A stretch of DNA of 64,000 nt from contig NZ_WKLH01000002.1 of the NCBI RefSeq assembly GCF_010882175.1, positions 1,178,001 through 1,242,000 on the forward strand, read 5' to 3'. The DNA comes from Mangrovibacterium lignilyticum. GTDB taxonomy: Bacteria; Bacteroidota; Bacteroidia; Bacteroidales; Prolixibacteraceae. The notes under the pieces were generated by a model. It had not been told where the DNA came from and searched no databases. It saw only the letters and a program-made list of their open reading frames with translations. Positions 24,471 to 34,978 of this stretch are shown here, piece by piece. Position 1 is the stretch's first letter, and the number at the start of each line of letters is the position of its first letter. The translations under genes and the position numbers were made by a program.

Positions 24471-27323
24471 TTAGAACGTGGCTTTTATACCGACATTATA
24501 GAATCGTGTTTGCGGAGCGCTACCTACGCTTAATTCCAAGGTTTCGCGTTCTTTCGAAATCGTTAACAGGTTTGATCCGCTGACATAAGCAGAGAGCCCT
24601 TTAATGATCGAATTACCCAACTTCTGTTCCGGTATGTCGTAGGTTACCTGAACTTTAGCCAGATTGAAACGGTTGGTTTTATACAACCAATAATCAGAAC
24701 TCCGGAAATTATTACTTCCGCTTTCGGTGGTTAACCTGGGGTAAGTGGCGGTTGCTGCCGTCGCTTCAGTCCATCTATCGCGAACAAGCTCCGAATATTT
24801 GCCATCGCCATAAACCCAGTAATACGAATTGTTTTTCATACCATAAGCGCCAAAACTTCCGGTTCCCAAAGCGAAGAATGTAAGGCCTTTCCATTTGGCT
24901 GTCAGGTTAACGCCCAAGGTGAGGGGAGCTCCGTACCAGCCGCCTTTTTCCAGAAATACATTGTCTTTATCATCAATAACTCCATCGTCGTTCTGGTCAA
25001 CATATTTGATGTCGCCGGGTTTAACGGTGCCACCAAAAGTTTGCTCCGCAGATGCGTCGATCTCCTCCTGATTTTGGAACAAACCGGCACTTTCCAATCC
25101 CCAGATACCATCAATTGCTTTTCCAACCCGGTTTTGGTAGTCGTACTCGTAATTTTCATCGCGCCGGGTAGCTTTTGTCGTATTATAAGTACCCGACACG
25201 CCTAATGAAAAGTCAACTTCTCCAACCTTCTTGTTATAATTGACACTGAAATCAACCCCGGTGCGTTTGTTGTTGTCGTAATTGACATACGGAATGAACG
25301 AAGCGTCGGGATAGTAGGTAAAGAAATAGTTGGGGAAAAGCGTTGATGGCCGGATAATCAATCCTTCCATCGAATTCATGAAGAAAGACGTATTCACCGT
25401 AATCAACCTGTTCCATAGAGAAGCATTTACATTCGTCGAGAATTCTTTTCTTTTAATAAAGGTGAGATCCTCGTTGGCGCCTCTAACCGAGTTGGTCGAG
25501 TGTTCCGATGCCCCGTCGTACCAGCCCCACCAGGCTCCGTCGGCCTGGGTATAAGTTCCTTCGTACAAGTAGTACTCGTCGTCGCCGTATTTCACATCCA
25601 AATCGGTATTCAAAATACTTCCGGAAACACTCCATACAAGTTCGTCGATTACGGACGAATTGCCCAGAAAATCTTCGTTGTGCAATTTCCAGCCCAAGGT
25701 CAATGAGGGAGAAAGCGCTTCGCGGTGACCTTCGGCTAATTTTGCAGAGTGTACCAAAGCGGTGCTAAAATCGGCGAAATACTTGTCCTTGTAATCATAG
25801 CACAGCTGAAATCCGAGGTTTGCGTTGCTGGTCCTGTGATAAACTGTTGTTTGTGTTTTCTGAAAAGCTGAAGCTAACAGCATGGCAGAAAAGTTATGCA
25901 CATCATTTACCGATTTTTTGTAGGTAAAATACCCCGAGAAAGCAACCGTTTGGTTACTTGTACTTCCGCTGATGTTTTGCACACCCGATTTTTCGTCTTT
26001 ATTGTACTTGGTTAAACCGCCAATAACATCGGCACCGTTGTAATTGTACCAGCTTGGTGCGTAAACAGCGTAAGAGTTATTGTAGGAGGTAGAATACGAG
26101 GTGGCATAATCAACAGCAAACAAGGTGTGGAACGCAAGTCCGTCCAGCAATCCTTTCAAATCGAAATCAAGACCGGTATCGAATTGAAACTGGCGGCTGG
26201 TCCAGGTGCTGTGTCCGGCTGCATAGTAGTCGGCAAATACGTTGCTTTGATCAACCTGTGTTCCGCCAAGAAAATACTGACCGCCAATAATATTGTTACT
26301 CCCGTTAATTAGCTCATGAGAAGCCAAATCGTTCGGATCAATATAACTCAGCGGAATTAACGGAGCAACACGGTTCGGACGCAAGCTTGCTGCCGAACTC
26401 CAGTAACTACCATTGTTACTGTTGGCACTTCTCGAATTATAAAAAGTGACATTGGCATCAATATAAGCCGTGATAAAATCGTTCAGTTTCAGGTCTACAT
26501 TACCGCGAACATTTAAACGATTGGTATTATTCTTTTTGGCTTCGCCAAAATTCAGCAGATCGTCAGCGTAATTAAACCCAACATTGGTATAAAAACGTGC
26601 ACGCTCACCTCCGCCTGAGATCTCCGTGCTTACATCGGTTCGGTTGTAGGCACTTTTTAAGAATTCCGACGAATAAAAATCGACATTCGGATAACGATAT
26701 GGATTTGCTCCTGAACCGTAGTTGTAGATCTCTTCATCGCTGTATAAAGCACTTAAACCATCGTTTGCGCGGGCTTCGTTATACAGCGTCATATATTCTG
26801 CCGAGCCAAGGTATTTCGGATAACTTTTGGGAACGGACATGCCGGTATTGGCACGCACATCAATTTTCAGTTTTCCTTCCTGCCCTCTCTTGGTTGTTAT
26901 GTAGATGACACCCTTAGCTGCCCGGCTACCGTATAACACCACTGCCGATGCGCCTTTCAGAAAAGTAACCTGTGCAACTTCCGTTGGTGAAACGTTATTT
27001 GCGTCGCGCGGAACCCCGTCGACCAAAACCAGGTATTCATCCATTCCCCACAACGAATTACCATTCCAGCCACCGATGTAGCCCTGCAGGTTATCGAGCG
27101 TATAGGTATTATAGTTTTTCTTTGTCAACTCTTCGTAATTGACTACAGAAACTCCTCCCAGAAGGTCGTTTTGTGCTACCTTCCGGTAGGCGACCTGAAC
27201 CAACTGATCTTCATCGTTCTTAAGCGAATCGGATCCGGTTAGCGCAACTGTTTGTGCCTCCGACAAATAGGGAAGTAATGCAAACATTGCATATAAAATG
27301 AATCGTCTTTGTATATATTTCAT
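24471..27323 (-). CDS. SusC/RagA-like TonB-dependent transporter, short form lacking the N-terminal extension
   Basis: This 950-residue outer-membrane beta-barrel has signal peptide 1-23. The TonB box-like VQVAYRKV is at 42-49, followed directly by the plug (DNLQGYIGGWNGNSLWGMDE, VLVDGVPRDANNVSP, LKGASAVVLYGSRAAKGVI, ITTKRG) and a barrel ending FYNVGIKATF. The usual CarboxypepD_reg-like domain of 70-90 residues before the plug is absent, which explains the smaller size compared with the neighbouring 1055-residue SusC. It imports xylan fragments with the SusD that follows. Tandem SusC-SusD pairs with one short SusC are known from large Bacteroides xylan loci. Confidence 0.92.
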   Translation of the reverse strand: MKYIQRRFILYAMFALLPYLSEAQTVALTGSDSLKNDEDQLVQVAYRKVAQNDLLGGVSVVNYEELTKKNYNTYTLDNLQGYIGGWNGNSLWGMDEYLVLVDGVPRDANNVSPTEVAQVTFLKGASAVVLYGSRAAKGVIYITTKRGQEGKLKIDVRANTGMSVPKSYPKYLGSAEYMTLYNEARANDGLSALYSDEEIYNYGSGANPYRYPNVDFYSSEFLKSAYNRTDVSTEISGGGERARFYTNVGFNYADDLLNFGEAKKNNTNRLNVRGNVDLKLNDFITAYIDANVTFYNSRSANSNNGSYWSSAASLRPNRVAPLIPLSYIDPNDLASHELINGSNNIIGGQYFLGGTQVDQSNVFADYYAAGHSTWTSRQFQFDTGLDFDLKGLLDGLAFHTLFAVDYATSYSTSYNNSYAVYAPSWYNYNGADVIGGLTKYNKDEKSGVQNISGSTSNQTVAFSGYFTYKKSVNDVHNFSAMLLASAFQKTQTTVYHRTSNANLGFQLCYDYKDKYFADFSTALVHSAKLAEGHREALSPSLTLGWKLHNEDFLGNSSVIDELVWSVSGSILNTDLDVKYGDDEYYLYEGTYTQADGAWWGWYDGASEHSTNSVRGANEDLTFIKRKEFSTNVNASLWNRLITVNTSFFMNSMEGLIIRPSTLFPNYFFTYYPDASFIPYVNYDNNKRTGVDFSVNYNKKVGEVDFSLGVSGTYNTTKATRRDENYEYDYQNRVGKAIDGIWGLESAGLFQNQEEIDASAEQTFGGTVKPGDIKYVDQNDDGVIDDKDNVFLEKGGWYGAPLTLGVNLTAKWKGLTFFALGTGSFGAYGMKNNSYYWVYGDGKYSELVRDRWTEATAATATYPRLTTESGSNNFRSSDYWLYKTNRFNLAKVQVTYDIPEQKLGNSIIKGLSAYVSGSNLLTISKERETLELSVGSAPQTRFYNVGIKATF

Positions 27324-27367
27324 TTTTTAATTCCTTTAATATTACATGCTACTTTAACTCAGTAAGA

Positions 27368-29314
27368 TTACCACCCGGGGTTTTGGTAGAACTCCGGATA
27401 CATGGATACATCTTCAATTTTTAAAGGAAACCAATAGTGTTTCGTTCCGAAATCGCGAGTTAAAATAAGTTCTTGCCTAAAGTTGGACACTTTAGCATCT
27501 TTGGGGTCATTGTCCGTAAAGAAGCTATTGTCTTCAACCCGGTCGAACTCCTGAGAAGTTTTAATATTATACGGGTATTCGGTGAGCAGCAACCAGCGCT
27601 GCAGGTCGTTAAACCGAAACCCTTCGAACGACAGTTCAACAGCACGTTCCCTTCTCACTTCATCGATAAAAGCATCCCGACTACCCGTGTAAGAAGCGCC
27701 CACATGGCCGGCTCCTACTCGGTCGCGCAAGGTATTAATGGCATCTTCGGCCGTTTTCGAGAAATTGGATGCTTTTGCGCTGGCGCCACCAACAGCAGCA
27801 CAAGCTTCGGCATACATGGTATAAATATCGCCCAAACGCATGTAAGGCAGGTACACGTGGAGGTTACCGCTCCAGTTGTACAACCCGTCGTATTTGTTGG
27901 CCGTGTGCGGGGTTAATTTCTGAATGAAATAACCGGTACGGCTACCGTTTGTAACCGATCTCATGGTTCCGTTAGTCGCAAGCCCGCAATAACGCAGATA
28001 CTCCATGTCGTTTGTCATGGTACCGTTCACGTACTTGAAGCCGTCGAATACAATGTCGTGGTAAAAACGCGGGTCGCGGTTTTTGAATGGGTATTCCGGA
28101 TCGAAGCCTGAATTTGGATCGTCCAAAGGCAAGCCATTTTCCATTCCATATAAATTGACATAATTGGCAGCCGGGGTACGAATTTCTCCCCCTTCAACCA
28201 GGTTATTAATCGTTGGCCCCCACGTTTTGGTGGCTCCCCAGTTACTACCGTTATAATCGTTTGACGGCCCCCTGAAGATCGCTTCCGTACTACCCGGCAT
28301 CAACCAGCTTTGGCCCGAGGTATAAAATATGTCGCTATAGCAACTCGTAGCACCACTTGCCCTTTCATGATTGTAGACATCGGAATAGTTGAACTCAGCC
28401 AATTCGTATTGGGTTTCACCACCTTCAACTAAAGCTAACAATTCGCCAAAGGCTTCGGCTGCTTTTTGAGCATAACTCTCATCGTAGTTATAGGTATTTC
28501 CGCCACCGGTTTGTGCGCCGTTTTTCATTAAAGGACTGGCGGCCCACAGATAGTTTTTCCCCAGATAACCCAAGGCCATAATTTTGTTGACACGCAACTG
28601 GTTTTTACCCAGGGTATTTTTCCCAACAGTGGTATTGTCCCAGTCGATGGGCAGCAGGTCGGCTGCTTTTCTCAGATCCGCACCGGCTTTATCGGCACAC
28701 TCCTGGTACGATTCCCGTGGCAGGGTCAGTGCTTCGCCGGCAGGCAATACCTGATCAACATAAGGTAATCCGCCCAGGTATTCCATCATCTCGAAATGCC
28801 ACCAAGCTCTGAAAAAATACAACTGACCTTCGATAAGATCACGTTCTTCATCCGTTGCCGAGACCAGCTTATCCAGGTTGGCAAGGCCCATATTGGCTTT
28901 CCGGATACAATACCACGCATGTGAATAAAGTCCATGATCAAACCGTGAGCTGGAAGTAGGATTGGCAGATGCGTCGTCAAACCAACAACCATCCTGTCCT
29001 AATTTACCCACCTGCCAGGCCCAAAAGTTACCCAGATCAATCTGATGAGTAACATGCCAGTTACCTGACGGGTTGAAAATTACGTCGTCGCCCCAGTTAA
29101 ATGAAGTTGTCCAATACTTCTTTTCTTTATCCGGGATGCAGTTATACATTTCTTCGATAAAGCCCTGGAAATTTGTAAAATTCTCAAAAGCTGTTTCTTC
29201 TGATACAACTGAGTCGGGCGATTTCTCCAAATAACTTTCACAGGAGAATAAGCCGAATGTTAGAAATGACAGTAGACTGCCCCATAGCAGAATTTTGTAT
29301 TTATGCTGTTTCAT
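27368..29314 (-). CDS. SusD/RagB-like outer-membrane lipoprotein (first pair)
   Basis: This 648-residue lipoprotein (LFSC, Cys25) has SusD features: EGQLYFFRAWWHFEMMEYLG in a TPR-like helix, GYFIQKL before the conserved DIYTMYAEACAAVGG helix, RRERAVELSFEGFRFNDLQR and W, and the C-terminal WFPLKIEDVSMYPEFYQNPG and W. It follows its SusC partner by 11 nt. Function is glycan capture at the cell surface, with xylan as the likely ligand from context. Confidence 0.92.
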   Translation of the reverse strand: MKQHKYKILLWGSLLSFLTFGLFSCESYLEKSPDSVVSEETAFENFTNFQGFIEEMYNCIPDKEKKYWTTSFNWGDDVIFNPSGNWHVTHQIDLGNFWAWQVGKLGQDGCWFDDASANPTSSSRFDHGLYSHAWYCIRKANMGLANLDKLVSATDEERDLIEGQLYFFRAWWHFEMMEYLGGLPYVDQVLPAGEALTLPRESYQECADKAGADLRKAADLLPIDWDNTTVGKNTLGKNQLRVNKIMALGYLGKNYLWAASPLMKNGAQTGGGNTYNYDESYAQKAAEAFGELLALVEGGETQYELAEFNYSDVYNHERASGATSCYSDIFYTSGQSWLMPGSTEAIFRGPSNDYNGSNWGATKTWGPTINNLVEGGEIRTPAANYVNLYGMENGLPLDDPNSGFDPEYPFKNRDPRFYHDIVFDGFKYVNGTMTNDMEYLRYCGLATNGTMRSVTNGSRTGYFIQKLTPHTANKYDGLYNWSGNLHVYLPYMRLGDIYTMYAEACAAVGGASAKASNFSKTAEDAINTLRDRVGAGHVGASYTGSRDAFIDEVRRERAVELSFEGFRFNDLQRWLLLTEYPYNIKTSQEFDRVEDNSFFTDNDPKDAKVSNFRQELILTRDFGTKHYWFPLKIEDVSMYPEFYQNPGW

Positions 29315-29325
29315 CGTCTCTAATT

Positions 29326-32300
29326 TTATAATGTAAATCTGACACCAAAACTGTAGCGTTTCATGGTGGGATAAGCTCCGGTATTGCTCGATCCGGCAAA
29401 GTTGGATTCGCGGTCATCAGGCATTTTCGACCACACCCAGAGGTTGTTTCCACTCAAATAGAGTTTCAGGCTACTCATTCCTAACCGCTTAACAAATCCA
29501 TTGGTTAATGTATAAGCAACTTCAGCATTTTTCAGACGAACGTAAGACCCGTCGTACAAGTACTGGGTACCCCGACTGTAACCGCTTGTGCTTGACACGT
29601 AACGAGGAACCGTAACATCGGCATTCAGATCGTCAACCGACCACCAACTTCCCTGGTCGTATACGGTATTCAGCATACTGCCAAAGCTGGTAAGCGAAAC
29701 ACCACGTGTTACATTGTTTACACCATAAAACTGAGCGAATGCGCTAAAGCCTTTCCATTCAAAACCGATCGTAGCGTTATAGGTATTTTGCGGAGAACTT
29801 GAATATCCATACGGCACCTGGTCTTCACTGTCCACAACACCGTCGGCATTGAAGTCAATAATGTAATAGTCACCGGTTAATTTATTCGCATCGTTTGCAT
29901 CGTAAGCCGGGCTACCGTAAAGGGCATCATAAGAGTTCAGATAACCGGCATCAACATACGATCTGGTCTGCCCGATACTGTATCCGGCCTGCTTTTGGTA
30001 ATCGGCATACAACTGCGGGTCATCCCTGTTAATAATCTCGTTTACAGCATGGGTCATGCTTAAATCGGCCCAAAGACGCAGTGAATTTGATAACCGCTTA
30101 TTGATGCGAACTTGCAACTCATAGCCACGTGTGTGTACCTCTCCAAGGTTTGCAGTAGCCGGGGTTGTTCCGAAGTATGAAGGGACAGAACGATCTCCAC
30201 CGGCAATTAAAATGTCGGTACGTACATCGCGGAAATACTCGGCGCTACCTGCCAGTAAGCCATCGAAGAAAGCATAATCGGCGCCCACATTGAGCTTACT
30301 TACCTTTTCCCAGCGTACATCGGGGTTACCGACTGATGTTTCGGTGTACCATTTATAGGGACTTTGCGTCGCATTCAGGTCCATGTAACTTGCTCCTGCA
30401 CCATTGGCATAAGCCCATTGGGTCAAATACAACCAGCGACTGCCGCTGTCGTCACCAATTTCACCATACGATGCCCGTAGTTTCAGCATATCCAGGAAGC
30501 CGATGTTTTGCATGAAATTTTCTTCAGAAATCATCCAGCCAATAGCCCCGGAATTAAAAAATCCGAACCGGTATTTGGTATCAAATTTTTCGGAACCGTT
30601 GTAAGCGCCATTGTACTCCAGGAAGTATTTTGAAGCATAGTTGTAGGTAGTACGGAATGCCCAGTCTTCGCGATATGAAGGGATAACACTACCTGTTGCC
30701 CGCTCTTTACGGCTACCTAATCCCATGGCCGAAATGTCGTGCTTGCCAAACTGACGTGACCAGTTTAATTGCACCTGATAATCCAGGTTACGCTGGGTTG
30801 CCCAGTTTTGCATGGTTCCTCCTTCAATCGTCCAGAGAACCCCTTGCATAAAATCGAACTTATTATTATTGTCGAAATCATTTGCATAATATTCCGTTCC
30901 TGTTTCAGGATCGATCCATTTGTACTGGGCATCGTTGTACAGGTCGTTGACACCGCGGTTGTATTCAACAAATACGTTATCCCAGGACACCGTTCCTCTA
31001 ATACTCAAACCTTTGGTGATAAAATCCAGTTTTTGATCAAGAATAAAGTCGGTGTTGATCCGGGTAGTTGTGGTGCTCATAACCCCTGATAAAGACAGGT
31101 TGGCTGCCGAGTTCGTAACATTCACGATGTTGGGATAGTACCCCCAGGAACCATCGGAATAAACGGGCAAGAAAACATCGGGTGCAATATTGTAAGCACC
31201 GGCCCATTGCTGAGCAACGGCCCAATCCGACGAGTTTGTCTGGTTCCACGGACTTTTTTTGGCTCCGTTGGAACCGGCCAGGTTTACTTTAAGGGTTGTG
31301 GTTTTTGTTAATTGAAAATCGAGGTTACTGCGTACGTTAAGCCTGTTGTAACCGTATCCCGACTGATAACCTCTGCCGTTGTCATAAATATCGAAAAGGT
31401 CGCCTTCGTGCACAAAATCGGCAGCAGCAAAATACTTCACGACTTTGGTTCCCCCCGAAACGTTGACACTCGCGTTATACGACATGGCAAAGTTCTTGAA
31501 CAAAGCATCCTGCCAATCCACGTTTGGATAGCGTTCTGCTTCTTCCAGGTTAGCGGGGTAGCGGTATTTTTCAATAATGTCCTGTGGCGTAATGTAAGCC
31601 CACGATTCCGGAGTCAGATCAAGCTCATGTTCGATTGCATAATTCCGGGCCATCAGGGCATCGTACGAGTCCAGTTTATTGGGCAGTTTTGAAGGCACTT
31701 TCATGGTAGCGCTCATCGCCACATCAATTTTGGCAGAACCTTCGCGACCGCGTTTGGTCGTAATCAGAATTACCCCGTTTGCACCTTTTACCCCGAAAAC
31801 GGCGGTGGCTGACGCATCCTTTAACACCGAAACGGACTCAACAGATCCGATATCCACAGCACCTAGCGGACGTTCAACGCCATCAACTAGTACAAGCGGC
31901 TCGCTGTTGTTCCACGAGCTGGCTGAACGAATCAAAATCTGAGGATCTTCTTCCCCAGGCATCCCGGTACTTGAGATAGTGACAACCCCCGGAAGGTTAC
32001 CGGTTAATGCCTGTCCGACATTGGAAATACCAGCCGATCGCTCCAGCACATCTCCCGTTGTTTGCGCAATGGCGCCCACAATACTTTCCTTCTTCTGTTG
32101 TCCGTAACCAACCACAACCGTTTCTCCTAATTCGGTCGTCTGGTCGTTTAACGAAATTTTAAAACTTGTTTTGTTTTTAAGCTCAACTTCCTTCGGTTCC
32201 ATCCCAATGAATGAAACAAGAAGTACTCTGGTGTCCTCGGGAACATTTAAGGTAAATTTCCCGTCTACATCTGTTGCTGTTCCGATCGTAGTGCCTTTTA

Positions 32301-32493
32301 CCATGACAGTAGCACCAATTACCGGATTCGCCTGGCTATCCGTAACAACCCCACTGATTTGCTTGCTATTTTGAGCAAAAACAGAAACCGAAAACAGAGC
32401 AAAAATCAGAACCAGAAGGCAGTTTGACAGTCCAATCCTCAGGCTGTTTGGCAAGGATTCTTTTTGAGATAATAGTTCATTTGTTTTTTTCAT
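29326..32493 (-). CDS. SusC/RagA-like TonB-dependent transporter (first pair)
   Basis: This 1055-residue protein has signal peptide about 1-41 (LLVLIFALFSVSVFAQ), a CarboxypepD_reg-like domain at 45-120 (ISGVVTDSQANPVIGATVMV), TonB box ETVVVGYG, and the plug with SVSVLKDASATAVFGVKGAN and ITTKRGREG. The barrel ends at a terminal aromatic-rich strand (RYSFGVRFTL). It is the first gene of the SusC-SusD-SusC-SusD-DUF1735-GH10 operon, with 239 bp to the GH43 gene upstream. In comparable loci this promoter is the target of the HTCS; no exact TAnnTTTG element is visible. Confidence 0.94.
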   Translation of the reverse strand: MKKTNELLSQKESLPNSLRIGLSNCLLVLIFALFSVSVFAQNSKQISGVVTDSQANPVIGATVMVKGTTIGTATDVDGKFTLNVPEDTRVLLVSFIGMEPKEVELKNKTSFKISLNDQTTELGETVVVGYGQQKKESIVGAIAQTTGDVLERSAGISNVGQALTGNLPGVVTISSTGMPGEEDPQILIRSASSWNNSEPLVLVDGVERPLGAVDIGSVESVSVLKDASATAVFGVKGANGVILITTKRGREGSAKIDVAMSATMKVPSKLPNKLDSYDALMARNYAIEHELDLTPESWAYITPQDIIEKYRYPANLEEAERYPNVDWQDALFKNFAMSYNASVNVSGGTKVVKYFAAADFVHEGDLFDIYDNGRGYQSGYGYNRLNVRSNLDFQLTKTTTLKVNLAGSNGAKKSPWNQTNSSDWAVAQQWAGAYNIAPDVFLPVYSDGSWGYYPNIVNVTNSAANLSLSGVMSTTTTRINTDFILDQKLDFITKGLSIRGTVSWDNVFVEYNRGVNDLYNDAQYKWIDPETGTEYYANDFDNNNKFDFMQGVLWTIEGGTMQNWATQRNLDYQVQLNWSRQFGKHDISAMGLGSRKERATGSVIPSYREDWAFRTTYNYASKYFLEYNGAYNGSEKFDTKYRFGFFNSGAIGWMISEENFMQNIGFLDMLKLRASYGEIGDDSGSRWLYLTQWAYANGAGASYMDLNATQSPYKWYTETSVGNPDVRWEKVSKLNVGADYAFFDGLLAGSAEYFRDVRTDILIAGGDRSVPSYFGTTPATANLGEVHTRGYELQVRINKRLSNSLRLWADLSMTHAVNEIINRDDPQLYADYQKQAGYSIGQTRSYVDAGYLNSYDALYGSPAYDANDANKLTGDYYIIDFNADGVVDSEDQVPYGYSSSPQNTYNATIGFEWKGFSAFAQFYGVNNVTRGVSLTSFGSMLNTVYDQGSWWSVDDLNADVTVPRYVSSTSGYSRGTQYLYDGSYVRLKNAEVAYTLTNGFVKRLGMSSLKLYLSGNNLWVWSKMPDDRESNFAGSSNTGAYPTMKRYSFGVRFTL

Positions 32494-32732
32494 TACATTC
32501 TCAAATTAAATTGACATAAGAGTTCATCGTTTCAAATGGAAATTTGTCCCTGATGGTCATGGACAATCCTGAACCGTTCATGCCAATTTCGTTTCAGAAC
32601 CCGAAAGAAAAGGCAGCTTTGCAGCGATTTCTCACTCAGATAGTTTTTAATCATAAATTCTTAGTTTTGGTTATTAATCGATTTATTTGGAACCATCGCC
32701 AATCATAGACAATGTGATTGACGATTTTTAAC

Positions 32733-34478
32733 TCAATAGTTTTTATTGGAAGCATAGAGACCTATATTAGTCCCAGTAAACCCATATGACTGCGCTGTTG
32801 ACAGATAGAATGCATCGACATTAGAGGCTAAAACATTCCAGTGTCCTCCATCAAGCATATATGAGAAATTGAACTCCTTTCCGGTCGATGAAACTTTTAA
32901 GTCAACGGGGCCAAAAGTTGCAGATACATCCTGAGAAGCAATCACTTCAACGCCATCTCGTCCTACTTTCTTCAAATTGACTTGCCAGCTATCTCCATCC
33001 TTTGTAAGAGACATGGTATACTGATGGCCTTCGTCTTTATATAGCAGTAGTCCCGCCGATTCAGAATTTGATTTCGGATTGAAATACAGGCGAGTTTTAC
33101 ATTCAAACTTGTGATGTTGTAAACGGCGGCTCAGATAAGCAGGAGTCTTCAGCTCATTCGAAGAAACGTCTGCGCATTTCAAGGTCAAATAGCCTGGATT
33201 TTCGGTTAAAGAATACAATCCACGAGCCGGACCTCGTAAGCTCATCCACTCCATTCCAAGCTCATCAGAATCGAAATCATCTATTTTTTCAAAGTTGCCA
33301 ATAGTAACGGTGCTATCTCTTTTTACACCCTCCATTTGAACGATTCGGGGAACAAGTTCATCACCTTTGGTCATAAACGGGAAACCATCTTTGCTCCAGT
33401 GAACCGGCATAAGATAAGTTTCGCGCCCCAAATTCTCGAATTCGTTATCAATAGGTCGACACGCGAGGAAAACGGACCACCACTGACCATTATCTTTTTT
33501 TATTAGATCTGCATGTCCCGCGCAAGTGATCGGAAGCTCCCTCTCTGGATCCAGATGCTTCTGGGTAAGAATTGGATTTCTAGTCCAAGGTTCAAATTTT
33601 CCGGTGGGTGAATCGCCTCTAAAAATAACTTCCCGATGATTTACAGATGTTCCACCTTCGGCGCACATCAAAAAATAATTTCCATTGATTTTATACAAAT
33701 GAGGGCCTTCAATCCAAATAGGCTTTTCGGTCAGGTCTACACCACCGTTAACCAGCATTATACTCGGACCAAGAGTCTTCTCCGTTTCCACATCAAATTG
33801 CAGGACACGGATAGCCCGATGTCCTTCGTAAGTTGAACCACCGTCGGGCACGTCATTATTCACAATGTATGCTTTACCATCTTCATCGAAGAAAAAAGAA
33901 GGATCGATACCGTGTACATCAGGTAACCAAACCGGATCTGACCAAGGACCAAACGGATCTTGAGTTTTCACAAAGAAGTTTCCTCTGCGTATGTTCGTTG
34001 TGATCATGTACCATGTTTTGTTGTGCGGATTGTAACTAATCGCTGGTGCAAAAATCCCTTCACTTGTTCTTTGTCCCTCCAGTGGTAATTGTTCCGGCCT
34101 ATCAAGGACATGACCAACCTGTTTCCAATTCATCAAATCGGTACTGTGAAAAAGAGGCACACCCGGGAAAAAGGAAAAGGTTGACGTGACCATGAAGTAA
34201 TCCTGACCATTGGAACAGATGCTTGGATCGGAATACCAGCCCGGAAGTATGGGGTTATAATAATAGTCGTCGCCGGGTAGCGGATTCTCCTTGTAAAAAT
34301 CATCCTCACCCTTATAGGTGAAATAGTCGAAATGTGCCACCAGGCTATCCGACGCAAACTGCACTTTATTTGCTTTAATCGAAGAATTACAGGAAATCAA
34401 ACCGGCTGAAACACCGAGCAAAAGCACAACTCCACGAAGAATAGAAATGGAGATAATTTTCTTCATTTTATTTATCAT
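32733..34478 (-). CDS. GH43 enzyme with C-terminal beta-sandwich, lipoprotein
   Basis: This 581-residue lipoprotein (GLISC, Cys30; ATG at 34466 is an alternative start). The GH43 propeller has Asp84 in GWYSDPSICSNG, Asp192 in VHGIDPSFFFDEDG and Glu257 in IWIEGPHLYKINGN. A concanavalin-like beta-sandwich follows from about 395 (FDSDELGMEWMSLRGPARG; SAGLLLYKDEGHQY), the GH43_C2/DUF1349-like module common in subfamilies that act as beta-xylosidases or arabinofuranosidases. It lies between the HTCS and the SusC operon on the same strand. Activity on arabinose or xylose ends of arabinoxylan is likely; exact specificity is not readable. Confidence 0.87.
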   Translation of the reverse strand: MINKMKKIISISILRGVVLLLGVSAGLISCNSSIKANKVQFASDSLVAHFDYFTYKGEDDFYKENPLPGDDYYYNPILPGWYSDPSICSNGQDYFMVTSTFSFFPGVPLFHSTDLMNWKQVGHVLDRPEQLPLEGQRTSEGIFAPAISYNPHNKTWYMITTNIRRGNFFVKTQDPFGPWSDPVWLPDVHGIDPSFFFDEDGKAYIVNNDVPDGGSTYEGHRAIRVLQFDVETEKTLGPSIMLVNGGVDLTEKPIWIEGPHLYKINGNYFLMCAEGGTSVNHREVIFRGDSPTGKFEPWTRNPILTQKHLDPERELPITCAGHADLIKKDNGQWWSVFLACRPIDNEFENLGRETYLMPVHWSKDGFPFMTKGDELVPRIVQMEGVKRDSTVTIGNFEKIDDFDSDELGMEWMSLRGPARGLYSLTENPGYLTLKCADVSSNELKTPAYLSRRLQHHKFECKTRLYFNPKSNSESAGLLLYKDEGHQYTMSLTKDGDSWQVNLKKVGRDGVEVIASQDVSATFGPVDLKVSSTGKEFNFSYMLDGGHWNVLASNVDAFYLSTAQSYGFTGTNIGLYASNKNY

Positions 34479-34978
34479 TTAGGTTAATAGCGAGTAATTG
34501 TTTAGTTAGCTATCGAGCTGCATTCGATGTTCCGTTCAGACTCCGACACCTACTGAAATCAAAAGTAGATCGGACTGTTTCAGGACGCTTTCAATTTTGA
34601 ATATTTGATTTTCAATTTCGGATACGGCACAACAACAAGCTCACAAACACCTATACTACTGCTTTTTAGAGAATAGATTATTTAAAAGCCAGGCAAAAAT
34701 GAATGCCAGGTTTCTTTGGCGGGCACAGTCGGGAACGCGTATTGAGCGAATCAGCGGAAAAGCAATGCTGAGGAAAACAGCAACAGAGATCCCAAAGTCC
34801 CGGGAATCAGCCCACGCGATGAAAGAATCAGGAGCTCCCGGGCGATCGTTTAGCCCCGGGAGCCAATAAACGACAACATTGCAGTCGGCCAAGCTAGCAT
34901 TCACCCACTTCCTGAAAAGCAAAAGCCGGAATCCTGAAAAACAGAATCCCGGCTTTTGCCCTGGCAAACAGCGCAGAC
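34479..34978. other. Intergenic region downstream of the HTCS
   Basis: No credible gene. Two hairpins are present: 34834-34863 (GCTCCCGGG with CCCGGGAGC, 12-nt loop) and the HTCS terminator at 34919-34959. The AT-rich part from 34479 to 34660 is the presumed promoter region for the GH43 gene, but no exact -7 element stands out. Confidence 0.5.
34919..34959 (-). terminator. Terminator of the HTCS gene
   Basis: GCAAAAGCCGG pairs with CCGGCTTTTGC (11 bp) around a long partly paired loop, 19 nt beyond the HTCS stop. On the minus strand the stem's own TTTT and a following TTTT give the U-rich end. Confidence 0.75.
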
